A stretch of 37,744 nt of DNA, from NCBI GenBank assembly GCA_937968015.1, contig CALBSO010000066.1:1-37744 (forward strand), in the 5' to 3' direction. The position numbers and the translations under genes are program-made. Below the pieces are notes generated by a model. The model ran no database searches. It had not been told where the DNA came from and was given only the letters and a program-made list of their open reading frames with translations. Source of the stretch: an uncultured Thermomicrobia bacterium. GTDB lineage: Bacteria; Chloroflexota; Chloroflexia; Thermomicrobiales; JALYUS01. Shown piece by piece: positions 23,307 to 31,521 of the stretch; the first letter of the stretch is position 1; each line of letters starts with the position of its first letter.

Positions 23307-23891
23307 TTATTCGTTGATGACCGCCTTCGGGACGCCATCCGGGTCCATCACCGGCGACGGATGGATGTCGAACGCATCGGCGAGGCGCACGAAGAGGTTG
23401 AAGAGCGCGCCATCATAGACTGCCTCAGCGATCTGCGCGTCCGTCCATCCCACCTCCCGCAACCCCTGTACCTGCTCGTCGGTGATCCGGTAGGCGTGCT
23501 TCGTCAACGTGCCGACGAACTCCAGCAAGAGCCGTTCGGCGGGCGTCACGGGCGCGGCGTCGAGATCGCCGTCGCGGAGGGCCTGTGCCGCCGCACTGTA
23601 CTGCTCGCCCTGCAACTGCAGGAACCAGGTGTGGCTGCTCAGTCAGTAGTGGCAGCGGTTGAGGGCGGCGACATACGAGGCGATCATCTCGTGCTGCGCG
23701 CGAGTGAGCGCGCCATCCGTGAAATGGAGGCGCGAGGCGGCATTGATCGCCTCCATGAAGTCCGGGCGCAGGCTCATCGTGCGCAAAATCGCCGCGACCT
23801 GCCCGCTCGACGACGCAGCGCGCGTCCGCGCGAATGCGTCCGCCGTCTCCCCTTCGGCGGCGTCATCCTCGACCCATGCAATCCGTGCCAT
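23307..23891 (-). CDS. AhpD-like (CMD) peroxidase-related protein, probable selenoprotein
   Basis: A 194-residue AhpD/carboxymuconolactone-decarboxylase-like protein read through one in-frame TGA (23643-23645). ATG 23891 has AAGGAG seven bases upstream. Residues 1-82 (MARIAWVEDDAAEGETADAF to ALNRCHY) and 84-194 (LSSHTWFLQLQGEQY to VPKAVINE) together make one complete protein of the TIGR01926 peroxidase-related type. The family active site is NxCxxC....SHxxxL; here it reads NRC80-HY-[TGA83]-LSSHTWFL, so the TGA is exactly at the second Cys, giving Cys-x-x-Sec. A candidate SECIS hairpin follows. Reading the TGA as stop would remove half of the conserved domain. It is divergent from the LigB gene. 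A sequencing error or a pseudogene is less likely given the position and intact flanks. Confidence 0.82.
23595..23645 (-). promoter_or_regulatory. Candidate bacterial SECIS element
   Basis: Directly after the UGA codon the mRNA can form a hairpin: CCUGC, loop AGUU, GCAGG (23622-23618 and 23613-23609). The loop begins 26 nt after the UGA and has G as its second base, which fits the bacterial SECIS rule as I recall it (apical loop 16-37 nt from UGA, G in the first two loop positions). A lower stem ACUG/CAGU, from the A of UGA to +48, is also possible. The SelB dependence is an inference. Confidence 0.6.
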
Positions 23892-24171
23892 GCGCCGTCT
23901 CCTTCCGATCTGATGCATCTTCTCCCCATCTCTATGAAACGCGTGGCAGAGGCGAACGGTTCTACGGGCGACCTGCCGGATATACTTTGACAGCGTAACA
24001 AACGCTCCACCGGTTGGAAACGAGCGAATGATGGCGTCCACAACCGTTTCCGGTATACTCGCCTTGCGGGCAGGCAGACATAATCGTGTCCGACGCCGCG
24101 CGGTGGTGACGACGCCGTCCCGCCCGCGCCACCGCGCATCATTGTCCGTTCGGCATGAGGGAGAAAACAGC
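23892..24171. other. Divergent gap between the AhpD-like and LigB genes
   Basis: No gene is supported. Two TATACT hexamers on the plus strand (23981-23986 and 24054-24059) could be -10 boxes, and a TATATC on the minus strand near 23978-23983 could serve the AhpD-like gene, but none has a good -35 partner. No operator is evident. Confidence 0.35.
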
Positions 24172-25002
24172 ATGAGTGGGTTGGTCTTTGCCGCCATCGC
24201 GCCACACGGTCATTTAGCGATCCCCGAAGCGTGCCCGCCCAAGGAGCGCGCCCTCGCCACGGCGACACAAGGAGCGATGGCGGAACTCGGCCGCCGCTTT
24301 GCCGCCGCCCGCCCGGACACAACGATCATCTTCACGCCGCACAATGTCCACGTCGAAGGGGCGATGGCGGTCGTCACCGCTGGAACGCTGGCCGGATCGC
24401 TCTCCGATTGGACCGAGGAGCAGATCGAATTGCGCTGCGCGACCGATCGCACGCTTGCCCGCGCCGCGATAGACGCCCTCAACGCGGCGAACATCCCAGC
24501 GGTCGGCATCAGTTATGGCGGCAACGATGCGGCGGGTGCGACCGCGCCGATGGACTGGGGCGTGCTGATCCCCCTCTGGTTCATGGGTGGCCGGGCGGAG
24601 CCGCAGGTGCCGATCGTCGTCATCAGCCCCGCGCGGGATCACTCACCGGCGGATCACGTCCGGGCCGGTCAGGCGCTCGCGGCGATGGCCACCGCCTCCG
24701 GCAAGCGCGTGGCGATGATCGCCAGTTCGGATCACGGTCACGCGCATCTCGCCGATGGCCCCTATGGCTTCGACCCGGCTGCCGCCGAGTACGACGGGCG
24801 CGTCGTGGACCTCATCAAAGCGAACCACCTCACCGGCCTGATCGAGGTTGATCCGGCGCTCGTCGGCCGGGCGAAGGCGGACAGTTATTGGCAGATGCTG
24901 ATGCTCTCCGGTGCAATTGGCGACCGTTGGAAGGGCGAGTTTCTCTCATACGAAGCGCCGACGTACTTCGGGATGCTTTGCGCCGCCTTCGCGCCAGAGT
25001 AA
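24172..25002 (+). CDS. LigB-type (class III) extradiol ring-cleavage dioxygenase-like protein
   Basis: A 276-residue protein of the LigB superfamily, whose members use non-haem Fe(II) to open catechol-type rings; the fold is also used by MEMO proteins without this chemistry. Candidate metal ligands are His12/His14 in APHGHLAIP, the His pair in FTPHNVHVEG, and SSDHGHAHL toward the C-terminal half. The GISYGGNDAAGATAPMDWGVLIPLWF segment is typical of the central part. ATG 24172 has AGGGAG eight bases upstream; the open frame before it has no family similarity. It stands alone. Ring cleavage activity is likely but the substrate is unknown. Confidence 0.8.
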   Translation: MSGLVFAAIAPHGHLAIPEACPPKERALATATQGAMAELGRRFAAARPDTTIIFTPHNVHVEGAMAVVTAGTLAGSLSDWTEEQIELRCATDRTLARAAIDALNAANIPAVGISYGGNDAAGATAPMDWGVLIPLWFMGGRAEPQVPIVVISPARDHSPADHVRAGQALAAMATASGKRVAMIASSDHGHAHLADGPYGFDPAAAEYDGRVVDLIKANHLTGLIEVDPALVGRAKADSYWQMLMLSGAIGDRWKGEFLSYEAPTYFGMLCAAFAPE

Positions 25003-25219
25003 GGGGAGCCTTTCTCACTGCCGTAGCCCGCGACCCCCTGCGCTACCCACGTTGATGCCCGCGTGCCCGGATTTGCGTTGCATATGCCGCAATCGCCGAT
25101 CGGTCGGACGATCGCGGGCTGCGCGGTTCAATCGTTCCCCCGTCGTGTAGAATGGCGTGATGAATTACGCCGCATGAGCGCGGCGGGTACCGAATCTCAC
25201 GCATTGAAGGAGTTTTTGG
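25003..25219. other. Gap upstream of aspS
   Basis: No gene is supported in this 217-bp stretch. A TAGAAT hexamer near 25147 could be a -10 box, without a convincing -35 box. A short GGCGT/ACGCC inverted repeat follows it. No T-box or riboswitch features were recognised. Confidence 0.35.
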
Positions 25220-27070
25220 GTGGGCGTAGGCATGCAAACGGGCACAACGCGAGAAGCAACGCACCGCGCGTATCGCGGCTATACCTCCTGTGGCGATCTG
25301 CGCGCGCATACTGTGGGCGGGCGGGCGACTCTGCGCGGCTGGGTCAACCGGCGGCGCGACCACGGCGGCCTGATCTTCATTGACCTGCGCGACCGGTACG
25401 GCATCACCCAATGCACGATCAACCCGACGCACGCGCCGGAAGCCCACGCGGTTGCCGAGGAAGCGCGTGCCGAGTACGTCCTCGAAGTGACGGGCGAGGT
25501 CGTCCGCCGCCCGGCAGGTGCGGAGAACCCGCAGATCGCGACGGGCGAGATTGAACTGCGCGTGGATGGCGTGAAAATCCTCAATGCCGCCAAGACGCCC
25601 CCCTTCGTGATCGCCGAGGGCGCGGAGCATGGCGACGTGGACGAGTCGCTCCGCCTCACGTACCGCTACCTCGATCTGCGCCGCCGCCCGATGGCCGAGC
25701 GGATGATCCTGCGCCATACCGTCGTCAAGTTCATGCGGGACTGGCTCTCGGCGCGCGGCTTCCTCGAAATCGAGACGCCGATGCTCATCAAGGCGACGCC
25801 CGAGGGCGCGCGCGATTTCCTCGTGCCGAGCCGCGTCCATCCCGGAGAGTTCTATGCACTACCCCAGTCGCCGCAGCAACTGAAGCAGATTTTGATGATC
25901 GCGGGGATGGACCGCTACTTCCAGATCGCCCGCTGCATGCGCGACGAGGACCAGCGCGCCGACCGGCAACTCGAATTCACGCAGTTGGATTTGGAGATGT
26001 CCTTCGTCTCGATGGAAGACGTGCTCAACCTCGCGGAAGACTTGTATACCGAACTGACGGAAACCGTCACGAATATGCGCGTGATGGAGAAGCCATGGCC
26101 GCGCCTCAGTTACGCCGACAGCATGGAGCGGTACGGCAACGACAAACCCGATCTTCGCTTCGGCATGGAACTGACGGACATCTCCGACCTCGTGCGGGGG
26201 AGCCAGTTCGGTGTCTTCGCCAAAACGGTGGAGGGCGGCGGGGCGGTGCGCGGTATCTGCCTGCCCGGCCAGGGCACGATGACCCGTAAGGAAATTGATG
26301 CCTTGATCGCCCTCGCGCAGGGCTTCGGTGCGAAGGGGCTGGCGTATTTCATCGTCGAGGAGCAGGAGAGCGCACCCGTCGCCCGCTCGCCGATCGCCAA
26401 ATTCTTTACGCCCGAGGAGCAGCGCGCCATCTTCGCCCGCTTCGACGCCAAGCCCAGCGACCTGATCGCCTTCGTCGCGGACGAGCGGGTGCGGGCGGGC
26501 GATGTCCTCTCGCGCCTCAGGCAGCATTTCGGGCAGGCGCTCGGCCTCGCGGACCCAAACGTGATGGCCTTCGCGTGGCTCCTCGAACAGCCGTTTGTCG
26601 AGTGGAACACGGACGAAGATCGCTGGGATGCCGTCCATCATCCCTTCGTGATGCCCTTCGAGGAGGACATTCCGCTGATGCAGACCGACCCGGGGAAGAT
26701 GCGCGCGCAGCAATATGACCTCGTCGCCAACGGCTTCGAACTGGGCAGCGGCAGCATCCGCATCGCGCAACGGGAGCTGCAGGAGCGTGTCTTCCGCCTC
26801 CTCAATCTCGATGAGGAAGAACTCCAGACGAAGTTTGGCGGCTTCCTGCGCGCCTTCGAGTACGGTGCGCCGCCCCATGGCGGCATCGCCCCCGGCATTG
26901 ACCGCCTCATCATGCTCTACGCGCACGAGGAGAACATCCGCGAGGTGATTGCTTTCCCGAAGAACCAGTCATTCCAGGATTTAATGCTCGGCGCGCCCTC
27001 CACTGTCTCGCAGCGCCAACTCGACGATCTCCACATCGCCATCGTCTCACCACCGAGCAATGCGCAATGA
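25220..27070 (+). CDS. aspS: Aspartyl-tRNA synthetase
   Basis: A 616-residue bacterial-type AspRS (class II), charging tRNA with aspartate. The N-terminal OB-fold anticodon domain carries WVNRRRDHGGLIFIDLRDR, motif 2 with CMRDEDQRADRQLEFTQLD, the bacterial GAD insertion in the middle, and motif 3 with GGIAPGIDRLIML. The start is GTG 25220, with AAGGAG seven bases upstream; ATG 25232 is too far from it. The RRDHG segment has His where E. coli has Leu, a feature I associate with non-discriminating AspRS that also make Asp-tRNA(Asn), which would require GatCAB. The final residues and TGA lie in a 7-mer repeat array. Confidence 0.97.
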   Translation: MGVGMQTGTTREATHRAYRGYTSCGDLRAHTVGGRATLRGWVNRRRDHGGLIFIDLRDRYGITQCTINPTHAPEAHAVAEEARAEYVLEVTGEVVRRPAGAENPQIATGEIELRVDGVKILNAAKTPPFVIAEGAEHGDVDESLRLTYRYLDLRRRPMAERMILRHTVVKFMRDWLSARGFLEIETPMLIKATPEGARDFLVPSRVHPGEFYALPQSPQQLKQILMIAGMDRYFQIARCMRDEDQRADRQLEFTQLDLEMSFVSMEDVLNLAEDLYTELTETVTNMRVMEKPWPRLSYADSMERYGNDKPDLRFGMELTDISDLVRGSQFGVFAKTVEGGGAVRGICLPGQGTMTRKEIDALIALAQGFGAKGLAYFIVEEQESAPVARSPIAKFFTPEEQRAIFARFDAKPSDLIAFVADERVRAGDVLSRLRQHFGQALGLADPNVMAFAWLLEQPFVEWNTDEDRWDAVHHPFVMPFEEDIPLMQTDPGKMRAQQYDLVANGFELGSGSIRIAQRELQERVFRLLNLDEEELQTKFGGFLRAFEYGAPPHGGIAPGIDRLIMLYAHEENIREVIAFPKNQSFQDLMLGAPSTVSQRQLDDLHIAIVSPPSNAQ

Positions 27071-27129
27071 GCAACGGGCAATGAGAAAGGGCGCGAACCC
27101 CCTCATTGCTCATCACTCATTGCGCATTG
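27055..27129. repeat. Facing 7-bp repeat arrays between convergent aspS and TolB-like genes
   Basis: GAGCAAT, GCGCAAT, GAGCAAC, GGGCAAT (27055-27082) face CTCATTG, CTCATCA, CTCATTG, CGCATTG (27102-27129). The aspS stop is inside the left array (27068-27070), and the minus-strand gene's stop (27131-27133) directly abuts the right array. It occupies the whole gap and could form a bidirectional 3'-end hairpin. Confidence 0.85.
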
Positions 27130-27130
27130 C

Positions 27131-28264
27131 TTACGCGGTCCAGGAGAGGCCGGAGCGGGCGTCAATGCCTTTTTCGTCGGTCAGTTTCTCGGGCTTGCCG
27201 AAGTTCGCGGCGGTGAGCGGCGTGCCGGGCGCGGCGGGGGTGACGTCCATTACGTAGATGTTGAACTGCGCGCCCTCAAAAGCGGCGAGGAAGGCGATCT
27301 TCTTGCCGTCCGGCGACCAGACCGGAGCACGCGCCGCGCCCGTCTGCGTGATCTGCACCTGATTCTTGCCGTCGCGCGTCATGATGAAGAGGTCGTTGAC
27401 CCGGTAATCGGGCCGGCCCGCGAAGACGAGGTACTGGCCGTCCGGCGAGAAGGCAGGATCATACGCGCCCCACCGGAACATGGGAAGATCGGTCAGTTGC
27501 GTGTGCTTCTTCGTGCCGAAATCGAGGAGATAAATCTGCGTCTGCTTGTTTGCGTAGTTATCCGCCTGCGCCCAGAGGGCAACAAAGGCCATCACGCTGC
27601 CGTCCGGCGCGAGCGCGGTGTTATCAATGTGGAAGTTGATCCCGACATTCGGTGGGCTGAAGCCCGCAGTCGCGGTGATCACATGCAGCGTCTGGAGCGT
27701 CGGCGGTTCATCGGGCTTCTCGAATGTCCACGGGCGCATCGCGCCCGTGCCATTCAACCGGTCGCTGGAAAAGGTGATGAAGTTGCCGCCCTGGGACCAT
27801 GACAGCCCCGCGACGATCGAACTGTCCTTCACGTACTTCCCCTCGGCATCCACATTGTTCTTGTGGGCGATCTTACTCTGGAAGTCCGTGATCCGACGGG
27901 GGTTCGCGCCGTCCGCGCCGACGATCCAGAGATCGGAGAAGATCCCGCCATCTCCGGCACGGACAAAGGCGATCTGCGTGCCGTCCGGCGACCAGCGAGG
28001 ATACTCGAGGGCGTCATCGCCTTCCGCCTTGGAGAGCGCCTTGCGCACCTTGCCGCCGTTTTCGAGGATGTAGATGCCATCATCCTTGCCGTTGTTATCC
28101 GTCATGCGCACTTTGGCGAAGAGGATGCGGCCATCGGCCTTCGACGCGGCGGTATTGCGTCGCTGCGTATTTCCCTGCGGTTGCTGAGAGACGCCACATG
28201 CCGCGAGCGCGGCCGATGCCACCGCCGCCGCCGAGATTTTCAGTGCCTGCCGACGTGAAACCAC
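27131..28264 (-). CDS. TolB-like beta-propeller Tat lipoprotein
   Basis: A 377-residue exported protein. The N-terminus VSRRQALKISAAAVASAALAAC combines a twin-arginine motif with a lipobox (LAAC), so it is probably a Tat-exported lipoprotein. The rest is a six-bladed WD40/TolB-like propeller with repeated YPRWSPDGTQIAFV, PAFSPDGQYLVFAG and PVWSPDGKKIAFLA blades. Start choice: GTG 28264 has GGGGTGG eight bases upstream and begins just at the Tat motif; GTG 28276 or ATG 28303, overlapping murE, are alternatives. It follows murE by 4 bp at the chosen start. A binding or sensing role outside the membrane is inferred. Confidence 0.82.
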   Translation of the reverse strand: MVSRRQALKISAAAVASAALAACGVSQQPQGNTQRRNTAASKADGRILFAKVRMTDNNGKDDGIYILENGGKVRKALSKAEGDDALEYPRWSPDGTQIAFVRAGDGGIFSDLWIVGADGANPRRITDFQSKIAHKNNVDAEGKYVKDSSIVAGLSWSQGGNFITFSSDRLNGTGAMRPWTFEKPDEPPTLQTLHVITATAGFSPPNVGINFHIDNTALAPDGSVMAFVALWAQADNYANKQTQIYLLDFGTKKHTQLTDLPMFRWGAYDPAFSPDGQYLVFAGRPDYRVNDLFIMTRDGKNQVQITQTGAARAPVWSPDGKKIAFLAAFEGAQFNIYVMDVTPAAPGTPLTAANFGKPEKLTDEKGIDARSGLSWTA

Positions 28265-28268
28265 CAGA

Positions 28269-29819
28269 TTATCCACCCCTATATCCGCGCTTCCGGAGCG
28301 CATCCCGCGCGACGGATACTTCGTCCCACGGAAGCGCTTCGGCGCCGATGATTATCGAATTCTCGTGCCCCTTGCCAACGAGGGCAACGGTATCGCCCGG
28401 CGCCGCCCAATCGAACGCCGCACCGATTGCCTCCGCGCGGTCGGCAATACAGCGGTACTGCTCGCCCGCGCGCCACTCCGGCCGCTCCGCCTCCGCGCCC
28501 GCCGCGATCTCATGCAGGATCGCCTCAGCATCCTCGAAGCGCGGGTCTTCATTCGTGAAGAGTGCGAGATCGGCGTACCGCGCGGCAATCGCGCCTTGCA
28601 TTGGGCGCTTCGCCTTGTCGCGCTCCCCCGCGCTCCCGAAGACCACCGCGAGTCTACCCTGCGTCGTCCGGCGAAGCAAGCCGAAGAGCGCCTCGCACGC
28701 GGCGGGCGTATGCGCGAAATCCACGATCACCGTGAAGGGCTGGCCCATCGCGATCCGCTCCAGATGCCCCGCGACATCGGTAAATGCGCCCAGCCCGGCG
28801 GCAATCGTCTCGGCATCAATCCCTTGCCCGTGCCCGACCGCCGCCGCCGCCAGCGCATTGAGGACATTGTACGTGCCGAGGGTGTTGAGGTGAACGGCGG
28901 CGCTTCCCGTCGGCGTTTGGAGGGTGAAAACCACATGCTCCGGCAACTCCATCACTGTCGTCGCGGCGATCGGCGTGTCGGTCTCAATGCCATAGCGGAG
29001 CGGCGTTGCGCCGGGCGCGGCGGCGAGAAAGGCGTCCGCGTGCGGATCATGCGCATTGACGATGGCCCAGCGTTGCGTTCCCCGCTCCGGCGCGGCGTTC
29101 AACCGCGCGAAGAGGCCGCGCTTCGCCGCGAGATAGGCATCGAACGTCTGGTGGTACTCCAGATGGTCGTGCGAGATATTCGTGAAGACAGCGACATCCA
29201 CCGGCAGCGCGTCGAGGCGATGCATCGCGAGGCCATGCGAGGTTGCTTCCAGTACCGCGTGCGTACACCCGGCCTTCACCGCCTGACGGAGGAACCGCTG
29301 AATATGGAGCGATTCGGGCGTCGTCTGGTGGTTCGGATTCGGCCAGCGGTCCGCACCCAGTTTCATCTCCACCGTGCCGAGCAGGGCGCTCCGCAGCCCC
29401 GCCGCGTCGAGGACATCGGTAATCATCGTCGTCGTCGTGGTCTTGCCATTCGTGCCCGTCACGCCGATCACCGTCAGGTCATTCGCCGGGTGGCGGTACC
29501 AGTTCGCCGCCACGACCGCGAGCGCGGCCCGCGTGTCCGGCACGACGATCTGCGCCCGGATACCTTCGGGAGCCACACCCGATTCCTCGACCAGCACAGC
29601 GACCGCGCCCCGTTTCGCCGCCTCCGCAATAAAGCGATGACCATCCGCGTAGCCGCCGCGAAGTGCGACGAAGAGGCTGCCGGGCGTCGCGAGGCGCGAA
29701 TCGTAGACGACATCAGTGACCGCACACACCGCCTCGCCGATGATTTGTGTTGAATCCAAGCCCGCGAGAAGCGCGTGGAGTTGACGCGGCGGCATCATTG
29801 CATCGGGCGGCCCGCTCAC
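28269..29819 (-). CDS. murE: UDP-N-acetylmuramyl-tripeptide synthetase (MurE ligase)
   Basis: A 516-residue Mur ligase that adds the third amino acid to UDP-MurNAc-dipeptide. Residues 1-108 form the UDP-binding domain, the ATP P-loop is TGTNGKTT (121-128), the MurE-type HQTTPES (163-170), EATSHGLAMHR (191-201) and NISHDHLEYH (214-223) follow. The amino-acid selecting motif is NEDPR (423-427) rather than the DNPR of meso-diaminopimelate enzymes, so Lys or Orn may be used instead. The usual VPGRME reads VAGHLE here (349-354), a deviation. The start is GTG 29819 with AGGGGAT upstream; GTG and the femX stop share four bases (GTGA). Confidence 0.92.
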   Translation of the reverse strand: MSGPPDAMMPPRQLHALLAGLDSTQIIGEAVCAVTDVVYDSRLATPGSLFVALRGGYADGHRFIAEAAKRGAVAVLVEESGVAPEGIRAQIVVPDTRAALAVVAANWYRHPANDLTVIGVTGTNGKTTTTTMITDVLDAAGLRSALLGTVEMKLGADRWPNPNHQTTPESLHIQRFLRQAVKAGCTHAVLEATSHGLAMHRLDALPVDVAVFTNISHDHLEYHQTFDAYLAAKRGLFARLNAAPERGTQRWAIVNAHDPHADAFLAAAPGATPLRYGIETDTPIAATTVMELPEHVVFTLQTPTGSAAVHLNTLGTYNVLNALAAAAVGHGQGIDAETIAAGLGAFTDVAGHLERIAMGQPFTVIVDFAHTPAACEALFGLLRRTTQGRLAVVFGSAGERDKAKRPMQGAIAARYADLALFTNEDPRFEDAEAILHEIAAGAEAERPEWRAGEQYRCIADRAEAIGAAFDWAAPGDTVALVGKGHENSIIIGAEALPWDEVSVARDALRKRGYRGG

Positions 29820-30856
29820 CTGAATATCCCCTGTTGCCGGTCAATCGCCCGCAGCGCGACCCGCCCGATTATGGGGCGATAGTGCCGGACGAAGATGCCG
29901 GGATATGACACCACATCGCCGCCGAATCCCTGCTTAAAGCGGTAAACGCCCCAGAGACCGTCGCGAACATTCTGCTGCTCGCCCTGCGCGGCGTCCGGTG
30001 GCGCGTCGGTCGGCGGGATGCCCCAGAGGTCGTAGTGCGTGCAGCCGACGCCCCGCGCCCATTGCAAGGCCGCGAATTGGAGTGCGTAGGGCGGCATATG
30101 CTCGCGGTGGGTGTCGCTCGATGCACCCGCGAGATAGATCGCCGTCGGCCCGCCACGCAGGAGGATCGCCGCCGCGACGACTTCGCCGCCGTATTCGGCG
30201 CAGAGCAGCGCGCCTTGACTCGGTGGCGGGAAGAGGCGGAACAGGTCGGCGTAGTACGCGAGCGTGTGGACGCCGAACGCATCGCGCGTCGCGGTCGTTT
30301 GTAGCAGCGACCAGAACGCGGGCAGATCGTCCGCGCCCCCCTGCCGAACCGTCACGCCCCGTTTCGCCGCGAGGCGGACGTTATAGCGCGTCTTCTGCTT
30401 CATCGCGGCCAAGAGCGCGTCGTCATCGCGGTCGCAGCGCACAATGATTGTCCGCAGCGGCTGCACCGAGAGATTCGATGGCGACAAGCCGTATCGCGAT
30501 GCATCGAGGTCAGCGGGCAACGCGGCATCTGGCTCAATCAGCACGACGGCGACGCCCCCCTGTTTGCACAGCGTATCGAGCGCGCCGAGACAGGCGGAAA
30601 TGGCGGCGTGATCCGACCAATCTATCGCCGGGCCGCGCGGCACGTAGCCGATTGTCACGCCAAATTTGCGCTTCAGGAGCACCTGTACCGCGAAGCCGTC
30701 GCCCGCATTCCGCATAACTTGCCAGCCGTGCCGCTCCTTGAACGCGCCCCATGCCCACCGCTGAAGTACGCTCGCCTGCGCGGCATCCGCTTGTATCGCA
30801 TAGCCGGCTTCATCAAATGGCACGATTGATGCTTCTTTCGCAACCGTCAACGCCAT
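29816..30856 (-). CDS. FemX/FemAB-type peptidoglycan interpeptide-bridge aminoacyltransferase
   Basis: A 346-residue FemAB-family protein with two GNAT-like domains. These enzymes use aminoacyl-tRNA to add the bridge amino acids to the lipid-linked peptidoglycan precursor. Landmarks are the early QRWAWGAFKERHGW, GVTIGYVPRGPAIDW, MKQKTRYNVRLAAKRGV at about 152-168, and near the end HYDLWGIPP followed by GVYRFKQGFGG. The four-base overlap with murE suggests translational coupling and a joint role in building a branched stem peptide. ATG 30856 is used. The added amino acid is unknown. Confidence 0.88.
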   Translation of the reverse strand: MALTVAKEASIVPFDEAGYAIQADAAQASVLQRWAWGAFKERHGWQVMRNAGDGFAVQVLLKRKFGVTIGYVPRGPAIDWSDHAAISACLGALDTLCKQGGVAVVLIEPDAALPADLDASRYGLSPSNLSVQPLRTIIVRCDRDDDALLAAMKQKTRYNVRLAAKRGVTVRQGGADDLPAFWSLLQTTATRDAFGVHTLAYYADLFRLFPPPSQGALLCAEYGGEVVAAAILLRGGPTAIYLAGASSDTHREHMPPYALQFAALQWARGVGCTHYDLWGIPPTDAPPDAAQGEQQNVRDGLWGVYRFKQGFGGDVVSYPGIFVRHYRPIIGRVALRAIDRQQGIFR

Positions 30857-30867
30857 GTATGCACCAC

Positions 30868-31446
30868 TCAGGCCGGGCGGGGGCGGTTGAGCGCGAAAGA
30901 GTTGGCGTTGAGGGCATCCCGCGAGGCGGCGGGAACTTCGCCATTGGTGGGCTGCGGCGCGCTGCTGTTGCGGAAGATTTCCGGGATCGTGCTAATCTCC
31001 GTGAACTGGTCCGCGGTGGCGATCAACTCGCTCGACGTGCTCGCGCCGAAGCCGACGACCTCAACGCGCACACCCTTCTGCTGCACGACCTCGACGAGCC
31101 GCTTGAAATCGCCATCCCCGGTGATGAGCACGACGACATCGAAGTTCTCAGACATCATGTAGACATCCAGCGTCATCTCGACATCGAGGTCCGCCTTGAT
31201 GCGACCGCTCTCGTGCTTCTGGATGTCCTTACAGACGACGCGGTAACCATTCGCGCTGAGGAAATCCACGAACCGGCGCTGGCTGCCATTCTCCGGGTCA
31301 ATCCCGGTGTACGCGCTCGCCCGGATCAAATGCCGGTTGCGCGTCACATGCTCCAGGAGTCGGATGTAATTCACCTCCACGCCCATGCTGCGCGCGGAAT
31401 AGAAAAGATTCGAAACATCAATAAACACGCCCACATTCACGCTCAT
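30868..31446 (-). CDS. NYN-domain (LabA/DUF88-like) PIN-fold protein
   Basis: A 192-residue NYN-domain protein, a PIN-like nuclease fold. The acidic active-site residues are in VFIDVSNLFYS, KADLDVEMTLDVY and LITGDGDFKRLV, in the usual order, and the C-terminal VEVVGFGASTSSELIATADQFTEI is typical of the LabA/DUF88 group. The last 35 residues are Asn/Pro-rich and probably disordered. Such proteins are thought to be RNases. ATG 31446 with GAGGGGG upstream is chosen over the upstream ATG. It precedes femX by 11 bp. Target RNA unknown. Confidence 0.85.
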   Translation of the reverse strand: MSVNVGVFIDVSNLFYSARSMGVEVNYIRLLEHVTRNRHLIRASAYTGIDPENGSQRRFVDFLSANGYRVVCKDIQKHESGRIKADLDVEMTLDVYMMSENFDVVVLITGDGDFKRLVEVVQQKGVRVEVVGFGASTSSELIATADQFTEISTIPEIFRNSSAPQPTNGEVPAASRDALNANSFALNRPRPA

Positions 31447-31471
31447 CGCGCGCCCCCTCATAAGCGATGAG

Positions 31472-31521
31472 AACTGAGGACTGAGAGCAAAATCCCTCAG
31501 TCCTCAGCCCTCAGCCCTGAA
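31472..31521. repeat. 7-bp repeat element between aminotransferase and NYN genes
   Basis: ACTGAGG, ACTGAGA (31473-31486) face CCTCAGT, CCTCAGC, CCTCAGC (31495-31515). The right arm includes the stop codon (31511-31513) and last codons of the aminotransferase gene. The element occupies most of the 64-bp gap within the operon. Confidence 0.8.

Noticed and set aside
23643..23645. Ordinary nonsense mutation splitting an AhpD-like pseudogene
   Set aside because: Not excluded, but the TGA is exactly at a catalytic Cys, it is the only defect, both halves are well conserved, and a SECIS-like hairpin follows.
27556..27575. Another GCCC-core copy in the TolB-like gene
   Set aside because: Only partly similar and fully explained by coding for FVALWAQAD, with no repeat neighbours.
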